The notes: generated by a model not told the origin, from the sequence alone. Positions 1 through 9,135 are shown, counted from the first letter of the stretch. The stretch is 9,629 bases of DNA from Gemmatimonadota bacterium (GCA_016207445.1 JACQPS010000043.1:1-9629), one strand, 5' to 3'. Made by a program: numbers and translations.

Positions 1-1381
1 CACCAACTCCGCCCCCCGCGCCGCGACGCTCCGTTTGGGCGAATCCCGCCCCCTCCGCTCCGGGCGCCGCCGCCATCCGCCTTCGCAGGTCCACGATCCG
101 CACAGGGGGCAAGGATCTGCCCTCCACGCGCTCCGGCAACTCGAGCAAGCGGTACTTGCCGATCGTGGCGTTGTACCAGCTCTCGAGCGAGGGCGTCGCG
201 CTGCCCAGCACGCACACGGCGCCGGCCAGCCCGGCGCGCACGATCGCGACCTCGCGCGTGTGATAGCGTGGCGCCTCGTCCGACTGCTTGTACGTGGTCT
301 CGTGCTCCTCGTCCACCACGATCGCGCCCAGCTCGGGTACGGGCGCGAACACGGCGGAGCGCGCACCGACCGCGATGCGGCGGGCGCCGCTACGCAGCGC
401 GCGCCACGCGTCGTAGCGCTCGCCGTCGGACAGCGCGGAATGCAGCACGGCCACGAGGTCGCCGAAGTGGGCACGGAAGCGCGCCACGGTCTGCGGCGTG
501 AGCGCGATCTCCGGCACCAGCACGATCGCGCCCCTTCCCTGCCGCTTCACCACCTCCTTCAGCAGCTCGATGTAGACCTGTGTCTTGCCGGAGCCTGTAA
601 CGCCTCTGAGGAGGAAGGGCAGCCGGTCCGTTGCGGACGCGGCGACGAGCGGTCCCGGGTTCGCCGCGGCGACGAGCGCCGACACCGCCGCGCGTTGCGC
701 CTCGGTGAGCATGAAATCACCCGGCGGCGGCGGCGGCGTCGTCGCAAACGGGTCCCGCTCGATCTCCTCGTCGCTGACCGCGGCGACGCGTTTCTCGACC
801 AAGCCTTTTACGACGCCAGCCGAGAAGCCCAGCTCGCCGGTCAAGCGCGCGAGCTCGGCCGCTCCCCCCATCGTCTCGAGCAGCTCGTAGCAGTCGCGCT
901 GCCGCTGCGCGCGCCCGAACAGCTCGTCGCGCTGCTGCAGGCTGGGCAGCTCGAGCGTGAGCCGCACGACCCGCCGCTTCTGCACGGGCGGGCCGCCGCC
1001 CTCCGCCCGCGCGACGTGGCTCAACACCGCCGGCAGCGCGCTGCGCAGCACCTGTCCGAGCGGAGCCAGGTAGTAGTCGGCCACCCACTGGCAAAGCCGG
1101 AAGAGTTCGGGCGGAATGCTCGGTGCGTCTTCCAGCACGCGCAGCACCGCCCGCCATTCTTTCGGCGCGTCCGGCCTCGCCGGCCCGACGCCAGGAGGCA
1201 GCGGGCCCTTCATCGCCCGCAGCGCCGCCGCCGCGTCGGTGTCGGCCTCACCCACCACCCATCCCACCAACCGCCGCCGCCCGAACGGCACGAGCACGCG
1301 CGTCCCCTCCGCGACCGTGCCTTCGATGCGATAGGTGAACGGCCGGGGGATCGGCAGCGGCAGTGCAACCTCGACCAGCAT
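1..1381 (-). CDS. priA: Primosomal replication restart helicase PriA, N-terminal 460 residues (3' end outside window)
   Basis: PriA is the superfamily 2 DNA helicase that recognises stalled or collapsed replication forks and reloads the replisome. Reading back from the ATG at 1381, the frame is open to the window edge and encodes 460 residues. Residues 1-110 match the 3'-DNA-binding domain (start MLVEVALPLPIPRPFTYRIE; later QWVADYYLAPLGQVL). Residues about 120-200 correspond to the winged-helix region. A proline run (216-220) forms the linker to the helicase core. That core shows Walker A GVTGSGKT (260-267), VLVPEIALTPQT (287-298), the Walker B variant DEEH (357-360) and the motif GSATPSLES (393-401). 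The second helicase lobe and the zinc-binding cysteines typical of the family (about 730-800 residues) lie beyond the edge. It follows the GvpL/F gene by 28 bp, so it is probably the last gene of that operon. A GGAG lies 14 nt before the ATG, which is rather far. Identification is very secure; the start is fairly secure. Confidence 0.96.
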   Translation of the reverse strand, partial: MLVEVALPLPIPRPFTYRIEGTVAEGTRVLVPFGRRRLVGWVVGEADTDAAAALRAMKGPLPPGVGPARPDAPKEWRAVLRVLEDAPSIPPELFRLCQWVADYYLAPLGQVLRSALPAVLSHVARAEGGGPPVQKRRVVRLTLELPSLQQRDELFGRAQRQRDCYELLETMGGAAELARLTGELGFSAGVVKGLVEKRVAAVSDEEIERDPFATTPPPPPGDFMLTEAQRAAVSALVAAANPGPLVAASATDRLPFLLRGVTGSGKTQVYIELLKEVVKRQGRGAIVLVPEIALTPQTVARFRAHFGDLVAVLHSALSDGERYDAWRALRSGARRIAVGARSAVFAPVPELGAIVVDEEHETTYKQSDEAPRYHTREVAIVRAGLAGAVCVLGSATPSLESWYNATIGKYRLLELPERVEGRSLPPVRIVDLRRRMAAAPGAEGAGFAQTERRGAGGGVG

Positions 1382-1409
1382 CAGCGAGATGGAAACTCCA
1401 GCAGGAAGC

Positions 1410-2081
1410 TCAGACGCCCATGCGCACGAAATCGTAGGGCGGCCAGGGGCCGGTGACGTCGAACAGCAGCTCGGGGTCGCGCTCGCCGAGCTCGTGCGTA
1501 CGCTCGACGAAGTCGATCCACGAGTCGCGTGGCACCAGAAAGGCCGCGCTGAGCAGGCGGTCCGGCGTACGCGCCAGCGGCAGCGCCGCCCGCGCGCGCC
1601 GGCGCAGCTCGGCGAACAGCGCGGCCGCCCGCTCGTCCAGTCCCGGCGTCGGCTCGTGCGCGCCTGCGGCTGTGATGTGCAGCCGCATCTCCCACTGGCC
1701 CTCGAGGAACGCGAGCCCCTCGTCCAGCGCGAGGTACTGATCCTCCAGGAAGCGAATGAGCGGGCGCCGGCCGCGGAACACGACGCCGTACGGCGCCGGC
1801 AGGATGGTGCCCCGCCGCATCGCCGTCTCCACCACGCGCTGGTGCCGGCGCACCTGCTCGGGGTCGAGCGCCGGCAGCGCGAACGGCACCGGCCGCACCA
1901 GCGCCTCCAGGTCGCGGTAGCGCAAGCGGAGCGCGTCGCCGTCCGTGCCGCCCCGCAGCCCGCGCGCACGTACGACACCGTACAGATGGTACGCCGACGC
2001 GAGTGGCGCCTCTCCGGCGCGCTGCTCTGCCGAGCCCTGTCCGCGCCGCCGCCGGAGCGTGGCCAGCCGCCACCGGCTCAC
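1410..2081 (-). CDS. GvpL/GvpF-family protein (gas-vesicle protein family), orphan copy
   Basis: The 223-residue product has the look of the GvpL/GvpF family, whose characterised members are minor proteins needed for gas vesicle assembly. The domain begins near residue 31 (YHLYGVV) and continues with LRYRDLEALVRPV (53-65), RRHQRVVETAMRRGTILPAPYGVVF (78-102) and EMRLHI (131-136). It ends with the typical SAAFLVPRDSWIDFVERTHEL and TGPWPPYDFV. The only canonical start before the domain is a GTG at 2081, whose GTGA overlaps the stop of the upstream peptidase gene by 4 bp; this suggests translational coupling. It gives an arginine-rich N-terminal extension of about 30 residues not usual in the family, so the true start is less certain than the family. 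A GAGGT sits about 12 nt upstream. No gvpA or other gas-vesicle gene is present here, so buoyancy is not implied; its role beside a peptidase and PriA is unknown. Confidence 0.85.
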   Translation of the reverse strand: MSRWRLATLRRRRGQGSAEQRAGEAPLASAYHLYGVVRARGLRGGTDGDALRLRYRDLEALVRPVPFALPALDPEQVRRHQRVVETAMRRGTILPAPYGVVFRGRRPLIRFLEDQYLALDEGLAFLEGQWEMRLHITAAGAHEPTPGLDERAAALFAELRRRARAALPLARTPDRLLSAAFLVPRDSWIDFVERTHELGERDPELLFDVTGPWPPYDFVRMGV

Positions 2082-3268
2082 AGCAGTGCGAACACCTCGG
2101 ACTGCGGCGCCGGCGTGGTCACCTCCGGCCCTCGCTCGCCCATGTAGACGTTGATTTCGCTGCGCAGCCCGACCTCGCCCGCCAGATAGATGCCCGGCTC
2201 GATCGAGAAGCCGATGCCCGGCAGGAGCCGCCGCACCTCGCGCGTCTCCAGGTTGTCGATGTTGGGGCCCATGCCGTGCGTATCGCGGTCGATCGAGTGA
2301 CCGGTGCGGTGGATGAACGCGGGGCCGTAGCCCCGCCCGGTGAGCACGCCGCGGCAGACGTCGTCCACCTCGGCGCCCCGGACGGGCTCGCCCGCCTGCC
2401 ACCGTTCCTGCAAGAACGCAACCGCCGCGTCCCGGCCGTCGCGCACCGCCGCGAACAGCGCGCGCACTCGCTCCGGCACACGGTCGCCGAGGTACGCCAT
2501 CCACGTCTGGTCGGCGTACACCGCGTCCTCGGATTCTTTCGCCCACAAATCGAGGAGGACGACGTCGCCCCGACGCACCCGGCCGCCCGCCCCCTCCGGG
2601 TGGTAGTGCGGATCCGCGGCGCGCGTCCCCGACGCCGCGATGCAGTCCGCGCCCACGCCGCAGCCGCGCCGCGCGAGCTGGGACAGCACCCAGTCGCGCA
2701 CCTCCCCTTCGCCCGGCTCCTGCCCTGCGCGCACCTGGCCGGCGAGCCGCTCGAACGCCGCGCGCGCCACCTGGGCCAGCACCTGGCCGGCGCGCCGGTG
2801 CGAGGCGAGGCCCTCAGGCGTCCAGCGTGAGTAGAAGCGCGTGATGAGATCGGCGGAGGAGACCACCTCCGGGCCGGTCGCCCGGACCAGCTCGACGACG
2901 CCCGCGGGGACCAGATCGAGAATGGGCACGGCGTCGCCCGGCGAGATCTCCATGGCCACGCGCCGCGCGCCGGCGAGCGCCGCGCGCAGTGCGCCCTCCA
3001 GCTCGCGCCAGCCCACGTAGCGTTGCCGGTGCCACGGCCATTTCGCCCAGGGAGCTTCCTCGATCCCGTGCACCAGCGCGCTCGGCTCGCCCGCCGCGGG
3101 CACGAGCACGAACCAGCGCCGGGTCAGTTCGCCCAACCCGAGCAGTCCCGACGCCACGCGGTTGCGTGCGTGCAGATCGTAGAGCAGCCAGCCATCCACC
3201 CCCGCCTCTTTCAGAGCGGACTGGATGTCATCGAGTTGCTGGCTCAGGCGATGGAATTGAGGTGTCAA
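2078..3268 (-). CDS. Cytoplasmic M24-family metallopeptidase (Xaa-Pro aminopeptidase/dipeptidase type)
   Basis: A 396-residue protein of the M24 pita-bread-fold family, which removes residues next to proline using two metal ions. Residues 1-140 are the creatinase-type N-terminal domain (IQSALKEAGVDGWLLYDLH). Residues about 150-396 are the catalytic domain, with all five expected metal ligands visible: D240 (VVLLDLWAK), D253 (YADQTW), H324 (IHRTGHSID), E357 (FSIEPGIY) and E371 (LRSEINV). After H324 the sequence reads DTHGMGPNIDN rather than the more usual xxHE, so the second histidine (H331) is kept while the following acid is not. From memory this marks an M24 subgroup, not a dead enzyme. There is no signal peptide, so it is expected in the cytoplasm. 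The start is TTG: an in-frame TGA lies only 9 nt upstream and no ATG or GTG is available near the N-terminus. It heads the cluster with the GvpL/F gene and priA. Exact substrate is unproven. Confidence 0.93.
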   Translation of the reverse strand: MTPQFHRLSQQLDDIQSALKEAGVDGWLLYDLHARNRVASGLLGLGELTRRWFVLVPAAGEPSALVHGIEEAPWAKWPWHRQRYVGWRELEGALRAALAGARRVAMEISPGDAVPILDLVPAGVVELVRATGPEVVSSADLITRFYSRWTPEGLASHRRAGQVLAQVARAAFERLAGQVRAGQEPGEGEVRDWVLSQLARRGCGVGADCIAASGTRAADPHYHPEGAGGRVRRGDVVLLDLWAKESEDAVYADQTWMAYLGDRVPERVRALFAAVRDGRDAAVAFLQERWQAGEPVRGAEVDDVCRGVLTGRGYGPAFIHRTGHSIDRDTHGMGPNIDNLETREVRRLLPGIGFSIEPGIYLAGEVGLRSEINVYMGERGPEVTTPAPQSEVFALL

Positions 3269-3285
3269 TGAGTCCGCTCAGTGAG

Positions 3286-3373
3286 AGTTGACAGTTCACA
3301 GTTGACAGTTCACGGTTGACACTTCAGTCGACACGCCTCGGCACTGTCAACTGTCGACTGTCGACTGTAAACT
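3286..3373. repeat. Heptamer-based inverted repeat filling the corA/M24 gap
   Basis: The left arm is built from 7-bp units: AGTTGAC and AGTTCAC alternate, giving a 14-bp unit repeated exactly at 3286-3299 and 3300-3313, then a decayed pair at 3314-3327. The right arm (3346-3373) reads GTCAACT, GTCGACT, GTCGACT, GTAAACT, which are reverse complements of the same heptamer. The two arms can therefore pair in several registers around a roughly 30-nt centre. It begins 5 nt after the corA stop and ends 17 nt before the TTG start of the M24 gene, so it occupies nearly all of the gap. There is no run of T after the stem on either strand, so it is not a classical intrinsic terminator. It is unrelated in sequence to the other three repeats in the window. 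Confidence 0.85.
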
Positions 3374-3378
3374 GGTTT

Positions 3379-4440
3379 TCACAGCCACCCGCGCCACCAC
3401 AGGTACGCGCCCAGCCCTCCCGTGATGAGCGCCATCAGCACCAGCGCGAACCAGAACCCCAGCGGGCTGTGCAGGAACGGCATCCACTCGAAGTTCATGC
3501 CGTACAGGCTGGCAATGAACGTGGGCGGCAGCACGACGGTCGCGATCACGGACAGTGCCTTGATCACCTCGTTCATGCGATTGGACACCACCGACAGATG
3601 CGATTCCATGGCGCCCGTCAGCAGGTCGCGATACATCTCGACCGATTCCACCTGGCGCACGACGTGGTCGTAGACGTCGCGGAAATACACCTGCGTCTCC
3701 GGCTTGAGGAACGGGTTCGGCCGGTTCGCCAGCGTCGCCATCACCTCGCGCATGGGCGCGAGGTGCCGGCGCAGTGCGAGCAGCGAGCGCTTCAGCCCGA
3801 AGATCCGCTCCATCACGTCGGCCGTTTTTCCCCCGAAGATCTCGCCCTCCAGCTCGTCGACGAAGCTGTCGATTTCGTCCAGCAGCGGGAAGTACAGGTC
3901 GACCAGCGTGTCCAGCGCCATGTGCATGAGCTGGCCGACGCCCCGGCCGAGCGCCTCCGCGCCCGCGTCCAGCCGCTCCGCGACCGTTTCGATCGATGGC
4001 ATCGCGTCGCTGTGCACCGTCACCAGGAAGTTCGACCCGAGGAACACGTTCAGGTTGATCGTCTCGATGTCGTACGGGTCGGGGGTCCAGTGCGCGAAGC
4101 GGATGCCGCGCACCACGACGAACACGTAGCCCTCGTACTCCTCGAACTTGACGCGTCCCTGCGGCGAGCGCGTGTCCTCGATGGCCAGCGGGTGGAAGCG
4201 GAAGATCTCCGAGAGCAGCAGCCACTCCTCCTCGCGCGCGGCATCGATGTCCAGCCAGAGCTGGCCGCGACGCGCGCGCACCACCTCCGCGAGCTGTTGC
4301 TTCGACAGCTCTCGGCGCGTGCCGCCATCTTCGTCCACGAAGTAGACACGCGGCGTCACGCGCGCCGTCGGCGCGGCCGGCTCCCGCTCCGGCCGCGGCG
4401 GCCGCTCCGCCGGAAATGCGCTCGGATCGCGTAGGGCCAT
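3379..4440 (-). CDS. corA: CorA-family divalent cation (Mg2+/Co2+) transporter
   Basis: CorA proteins are pentameric inner-membrane channels for Mg2+ and Co2+, with a large cytoplasmic funnel and two C-terminal membrane helices. Numbering from the ATG at 4440 (353 residues), the cytoplasmic domain covers about 30-270. It includes the family landmark HPLAIEDTRSPQGRVKFEEYEGYVFVV (83-109), followed by the long charged helices of the stalk. The first membrane helix (about 294-312) runs into the diagnostic YGMN (313-316) selectivity motif, and the second spans about 328-348, ending WWRGWL. Length and order are normal for the family. A TTG 36 nt upstream (4476) would add 12 residues without family resemblance, so I prefer the ATG, although neither has a convincing ribosome-binding site. 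It appears to be a single transcription unit between two repeat-bearing gaps. No Mg-sensing leader is visible in the 135 bp upstream. Confidence 0.95.
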   Translation of the reverse strand: MALRDPSAFPAERPPRPEREPAAPTARVTPRVYFVDEDGGTRRELSKQQLAEVVRARRGQLWLDIDAAREEEWLLLSEIFRFHPLAIEDTRSPQGRVKFEEYEGYVFVVVRGIRFAHWTPDPYDIETINLNVFLGSNFLVTVHSDAMPSIETVAERLDAGAEALGRGVGQLMHMALDTLVDLYFPLLDEIDSFVDELEGEIFGGKTADVMERIFGLKRSLLALRRHLAPMREVMATLANRPNPFLKPETQVYFRDVYDHVVRQVESVEMYRDLLTGAMESHLSVVSNRMNEVIKALSVIATVVLPPTFIASLYGMNFEWMPFLHSPLGFWFALVLMALITGGLGAYLWWRGWL

Positions 4441-4505
4441 AGGCCGGAATGTGAGCGGCGGGCCGCGGGAGGTCAACGGGCGCGAGCCGCGGGAGGGCTT
4501 CGGAG

Positions 4506-4560
4506 CACGGGCAGGTAGGGCGGCACTTCATCTCACGCGGAGTGAGATGTTCGCCGCCCC
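4506..4560. repeat. Minimal copy (C) of the palindromic CTCACGCGGAG repeat family
   Basis: This short element contains a nested hairpin: GGGCGGC (4518-4524) pairs with GCCGCCC (4553-4559), and inside it CATCTCAC (4529-4536) pairs perfectly with GTGAGATG (4542-4549) around a 5-nt loop. The block CATCTCACGCGGAG (4529-4542) is identical, reversed, to 5994-6007 in copy A. The flank at 4506-4525 (CACGGGCAGGTAGGGCGGCA) closely matches, reversed, 7451-7471 beside copy B. It looks like a copy that has lost its interior so that the two ends meet. It starts about 16 nt after the stop codon of the histone-deacetylase-family gene. No T-run follows, so it is not a standard terminator. Confidence 0.8.
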
Positions 4561-4575
4561 GCCAAGGCGCCGGAC

Positions 4576-5550
<975 letters not shown>

Positions 5551-5553
5551 GCG

Positions 5554-5559
5554 CCCTCC
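5554..5559 (-). promoter_or_regulatory. Ribosome-binding site deciding the deacetylase-family start
   Basis: On the minus strand GGAGGG lies four bases before the ATG at 5550. It favours this start over the open-frame extension reaching 5646. Confidence 0.75.
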
Positions 5560-5665
5560 GCTGCCGTTTCGAGCGGCCGCAAAGTGGAGGGGTGCGTCGC
5601 CGCCCGCCAGCCCGGCCGGGGGCCAGTCGTGGTCCGGAAGATGCAATGGGGGCGTGCCACGGAAC

Positions 5666-5671
5666 GGGGAG
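5666..5671 (+). promoter_or_regulatory. Ribosome-binding site for the small plus-strand ORF
   Basis: GGGGAG lies five bases before the ATG at 5677. It is the main non-compositional support for that ORF being translated. Confidence 0.55.
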
Positions 5672-5676
5672 AAGAG

Positions 5677-5853
5677 ATGGGAACTGCGATCGACAGGGCC
5701 ACTCTACGGCAGCGGCTGCGCGAGCAGCTCGACCGCGCGCGCCCGCGCATCGAGCGCGCGAACGCCGCGCCGGCGGCGCGGACGCGCTGGATCGTGGCCC
5801 GGAAGCTCTATCCGCGGCCTGCCACGCTGCCGGTCGAGCGCCAGGCCGCCTGA
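5677..5853 (+). CDS. Small hypothetical basic protein (58 residues)
   Basis: I do not recognise this protein. It starts MGTAIDRATLRQRLREQLDR and ends LPVERQAA. It is rich in arginine and alanine, with a likely amphipathic helix over residues 5-28 and a more extended, proline-containing C-terminus (KLYPRPATLP). There are no cysteines, membrane segment or signal peptide. Support comes from a GGGGAG ribosome-binding site at ideal spacing, GC-rich third codon positions like its neighbours, and the absence of any convincing gene on the other strand here. It is divergent from the deacetylase-family gene (126 bp between starts) and convergent with the Tat-exported M24 gene, with a palindromic repeat beginning about 20 nt after its stop. 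A strong regulator or toxin assignment is not justified. It could be a chance ORF in GC-rich DNA. Confidence 0.5.
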   Translation: MGTAIDRATLRQRLREQLDRARPRIERANAAPAARTRWIVARKLYPRPATLPVERQAA

Positions 5854-5872
5854 GTCGCGAACTCCTGCAGCC

Positions 5873-6029
5873 TCGCTGGGCCGCCATCAGCTCACGCGGA
5901 GACGCACGGAGAGCCACGGAAACAGATTTAAAAATGTTTCAAGTCTGTTCTCCGCGATTCTCTGCGTCTCCGCGATTCTCTGCGTCTCCGCGTCTCCGCG
6001 TGAGATGATGACTGCTCAGCCTTCACGTG
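5873..6029. repeat. Palindromic repeat, copy A
   Basis: The outer arms match with one mismatch: CATCAGCTCACGCGGAG at 5885-5901 against the reverse complement of 5994-6010. The centre (about 5920-5949) is itself a near-palindrome, starting AACAGATTT and ending TCTGTT, so the whole element could fold into one long hairpin. The right arm carries a perfect tandem duplication of the 18-bp unit TCTCCGCGATTCTCTGCG (5949-5966 and 5967-5984), followed by two TCTCCGCG units. It shares its left flank (TCGCTGGGCCG, 5873-5883) and much of its body with copy B at 7319-7471. It lies between the convergent stops of the small plus-strand ORF and the M24 gene; the repeat homology starts directly at the M24 stop codon. 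Confidence 0.85.
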
Positions 6030-7298
6030 TTACGATGCCAGCGTCGGCGAGAGCGACCTCGCCGGCTCCGTCAGCAGCTCCCCTCCCGAATCCGTGATCA
6101 CCATGATGTCCTCCAGCCGGACGCCGAACTTGCCGTACTGGTAGATCCCCGGCTCGTTGCTGAAAGTCATCCCGGGCCGCAGCTCGACCGTGCTGCCTCG
6201 CACCAGGTACGGCCACTCGTGCCCCTCCAGGCCAATGCCGTGCCCCAGCCGGTGCGTGAAGAAGCGGTAGCCGGGGCCGAAGCCCGCTTGCTCGATGGTT
6301 GTGCGGGCGACGGCGTCGATCTCGCCGCACGTTTGTCCGGGTCTCGCGGCGCGCAGCGCCCGCGCCTGCGCCTCGCGCACGATGTCGAACACGCGCTGCT
6401 GCTCGGCCGTCGGCGTGCCGAACACCACCGTGCGCGTCACGTCCGACGCGTAGCCGTGCACGGACGTGCCGCCATCCACCAGCACGACCATCCCCTCACG
6501 CAGCGGCTCGGGCCGCTCCACCCCGTGCGGGTACGCGGACGCCTCGCCGAATAGCACCAGGGCACCCCCGGAATAACCGAGCTGGTCGAAGGCCTGCCGG
6601 ATGTTGCGCCCGAGCTCGGCCTGCGTCATGTCCTCCCGCAGCGTCTCCAGGGCTGCCCGAAACGCACGCAGCGTGACCTGGTTCGCGTAGCGGGCGAGGG
6701 CCAGCTCGGGCGCGCTTTTCACGCCGCGGCCGGCGCGCGTGATCGGGTCGGCCGCCACGAGAGTCAGCGCGGGCGCCGCACGCGCCAGCTCCTCGGCCAG
6801 GAAGTAGCGCGCGCTCCCGTCCAGGGTCAGTGTGCCGGTGACGATCCCCCGGTCACGCAGCAGCCGGCCGAGGAGCTGGTACGGGCTCTCGTCCTCCTGC
6901 CAGGTGTGGATCGGAAAGCGGTTCTGGATCAGCGTCTCCGCCTTCTGCTGCTCGAATGCGGGGCAGACGAAGAGACCCGTGCCCTCTTGCGGCAGCAGGT
7001 ACGCGAACAGCCGCTCGCTCCGCCCCCACGGCACGCCCGTGTAATACATCAGGTTGGGGCCCGGCTCGATCAGCAGCGCGTCCAACCGCATTTCCGTCAG
7101 AAAGCGCTGCGCCAGCGCCCGCCGCCCCGCCCGCTCGGCTTCCGAGATCGCTGGTGGGGCATCGGCCGCGGCCGAGGTGAGCGCGCCAATGCTCGGCGGC
7201 ACCTCTGCGGTGACGACGCCGGCGTCCGCCTGCGCCTCGAGGATGGAGACGCCCGCCAGCGTGCCCAGCGCACCCCTCAAAAACTCTCGACGCTCCAT
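6030..7298 (-). CDS. Tat-exported M24-family metallopeptidase (Xaa-Pro peptidase type)
   Basis: A 422-residue M24 peptidase with a twin-arginine leader. The N-terminus MERREFLRGALGTLAG has the RRxFLR motif at residues 3-8, followed by a weakly hydrophobic stretch and a possible cleavage site near AQA (22-24). It is therefore expected to fold with its metals in the cytoplasm and be exported to the periplasm. The creatinase-type N-terminal domain spans about 50-190 (LDALLIEPGPNLMYYTGVPWG). The catalytic domain has the complete ligand set: D275 (VVLVDGGTS), D286 (YASDVTRTVVF), H353 (HRLGHGIGLEGHEWPY), E382 (FSNEPGIY) and E396 (VRLEDIMV). The ATG at 7298 is chosen over an open extension to 7391 because AGGAGC precedes it closely and the Tat motif follows; the extension would run through repeat copy B. 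The amidohydrolase lies upstream and may be co-transcribed, with the repeat between. Substrate presumed to be proline-containing peptides. Confidence 0.94.
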   Translation of the reverse strand: MERREFLRGALGTLAGVSILEAQADAGVVTAEVPPSIGALTSAAADAPPAISEAERAGRRALAQRFLTEMRLDALLIEPGPNLMYYTGVPWGRSERLFAYLLPQEGTGLFVCPAFEQQKAETLIQNRFPIHTWQEDESPYQLLGRLLRDRGIVTGTLTLDGSARYFLAEELARAAPALTLVAADPITRAGRGVKSAPELALARYANQVTLRAFRAALETLREDMTQAELGRNIRQAFDQLGYSGGALVLFGEASAYPHGVERPEPLREGMVVLVDGGTSVHGYASDVTRTVVFGTPTAEQQRVFDIVREAQARALRAARPGQTCGEIDAVARTTIEQAGFGPGYRFFTHRLGHGIGLEGHEWPYLVRGSTVELRPGMTFSNEPGIYQYGKFGVRLEDIMVITDSGGELLTEPARSLSPTLAS

Positions 7299-7301
7299 TT
7301 C

Positions 7302-7307
7302 GCTCCT
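7302..7307 (-). promoter_or_regulatory. Ribosome-binding site deciding the Tat-M24 peptidase start
   Basis: On the minus strand AGGAGC lies three bases before the ATG at 7298, which supports the short form beginning with the twin-arginine leader. Confidence 0.7.
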
Positions 7308-7318
7308 ATCCCGAATCG

Positions 7319-7471
7319 TCGCTGGGCCGGCGATGATTTCACGCGGAGCCGCGGAGGACGCACGGAGAGCCGTGGAAAACAGATGAAACAAATTTCAAAT
7401 TCCGTTCTCCGCGGCTCTCCGTATTACTCTGCGTCTCCGCGAGAAATAAATGCCGGCCCTGCCTACCCGTG
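7319..7471. repeat. Palindromic repeat, copy B, with 25-bp terminal inverted repeats
   Basis: The ends at 7324-7348 and 7435-7459 are inverted repeats that agree at 21 of 25 positions, each reading GGGCCGGC, a variable AT-rich spacer, then CGCGGAG. Inner arms also pair: ACGGAGAGCCGTGGAAAAC (7362-7380) against the reverse complement of GTTCTCCGCGGCTCTCCGT (7404-7422). The AT-rich centre is about 20 nt. It shares the left flank TCGCTGGGCCG with copy A and the outer block CACGGGTAGGCAGGGC with copy C. It begins right after the amidohydrolase stop codon and ends about 20 nt before the M24 ribosome-binding site. It encodes no protein and has the size and structure of a MITE or extragenic palindromic element. 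Confidence 0.85.
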
Positions 7472-9127
<1,656 letters not shown>

Positions 9128-9135
9128 GGCGCCGA

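Noticed and set aside
721..745. CGG/CCG trinucleotide run as a regulatory repeat
   Set aside because: It lies inside priA and encodes the proline linker between the DNA-binding and helicase domains.
35..1456. Long plus-strand open frame (473 codons) over the left end
   Set aside because: Its translation is Arg/Ala/His-rich with no family resemblance, while the minus strand encodes PriA with all expected helicase motifs.
2078..2546. Upstream extension of the GvpL/F frame to 2546
   Set aside because: That part is the wrong frame of the M24 peptidase gene; real similarity begins only after the GTG at 2081.
3286..3350. TTGACA hexamers as -35 promoter boxes
   Set aside because: They arise from the heptamer repeat itself and no -10 like TATAAT lies 16-18 bp downstream on either strand.
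3286..3373. CRISPR-like array
   Set aside because: Units are 7 or 14 bp with no unique spacers, and the arms are in opposite orientation; there are no cas genes.
4441..4476. Alternative TTG start for CorA at 4476
   Set aside because: It adds 12 residues with no family match and no better ribosome-binding site than the ATG at 4440.
4518..4559. Intrinsic terminator after the deacetylase-family gene
   Set aside because: The stem is strong but no run of T follows, and the sequence belongs to the dispersed repeat family; a termination role is possible but not shown.
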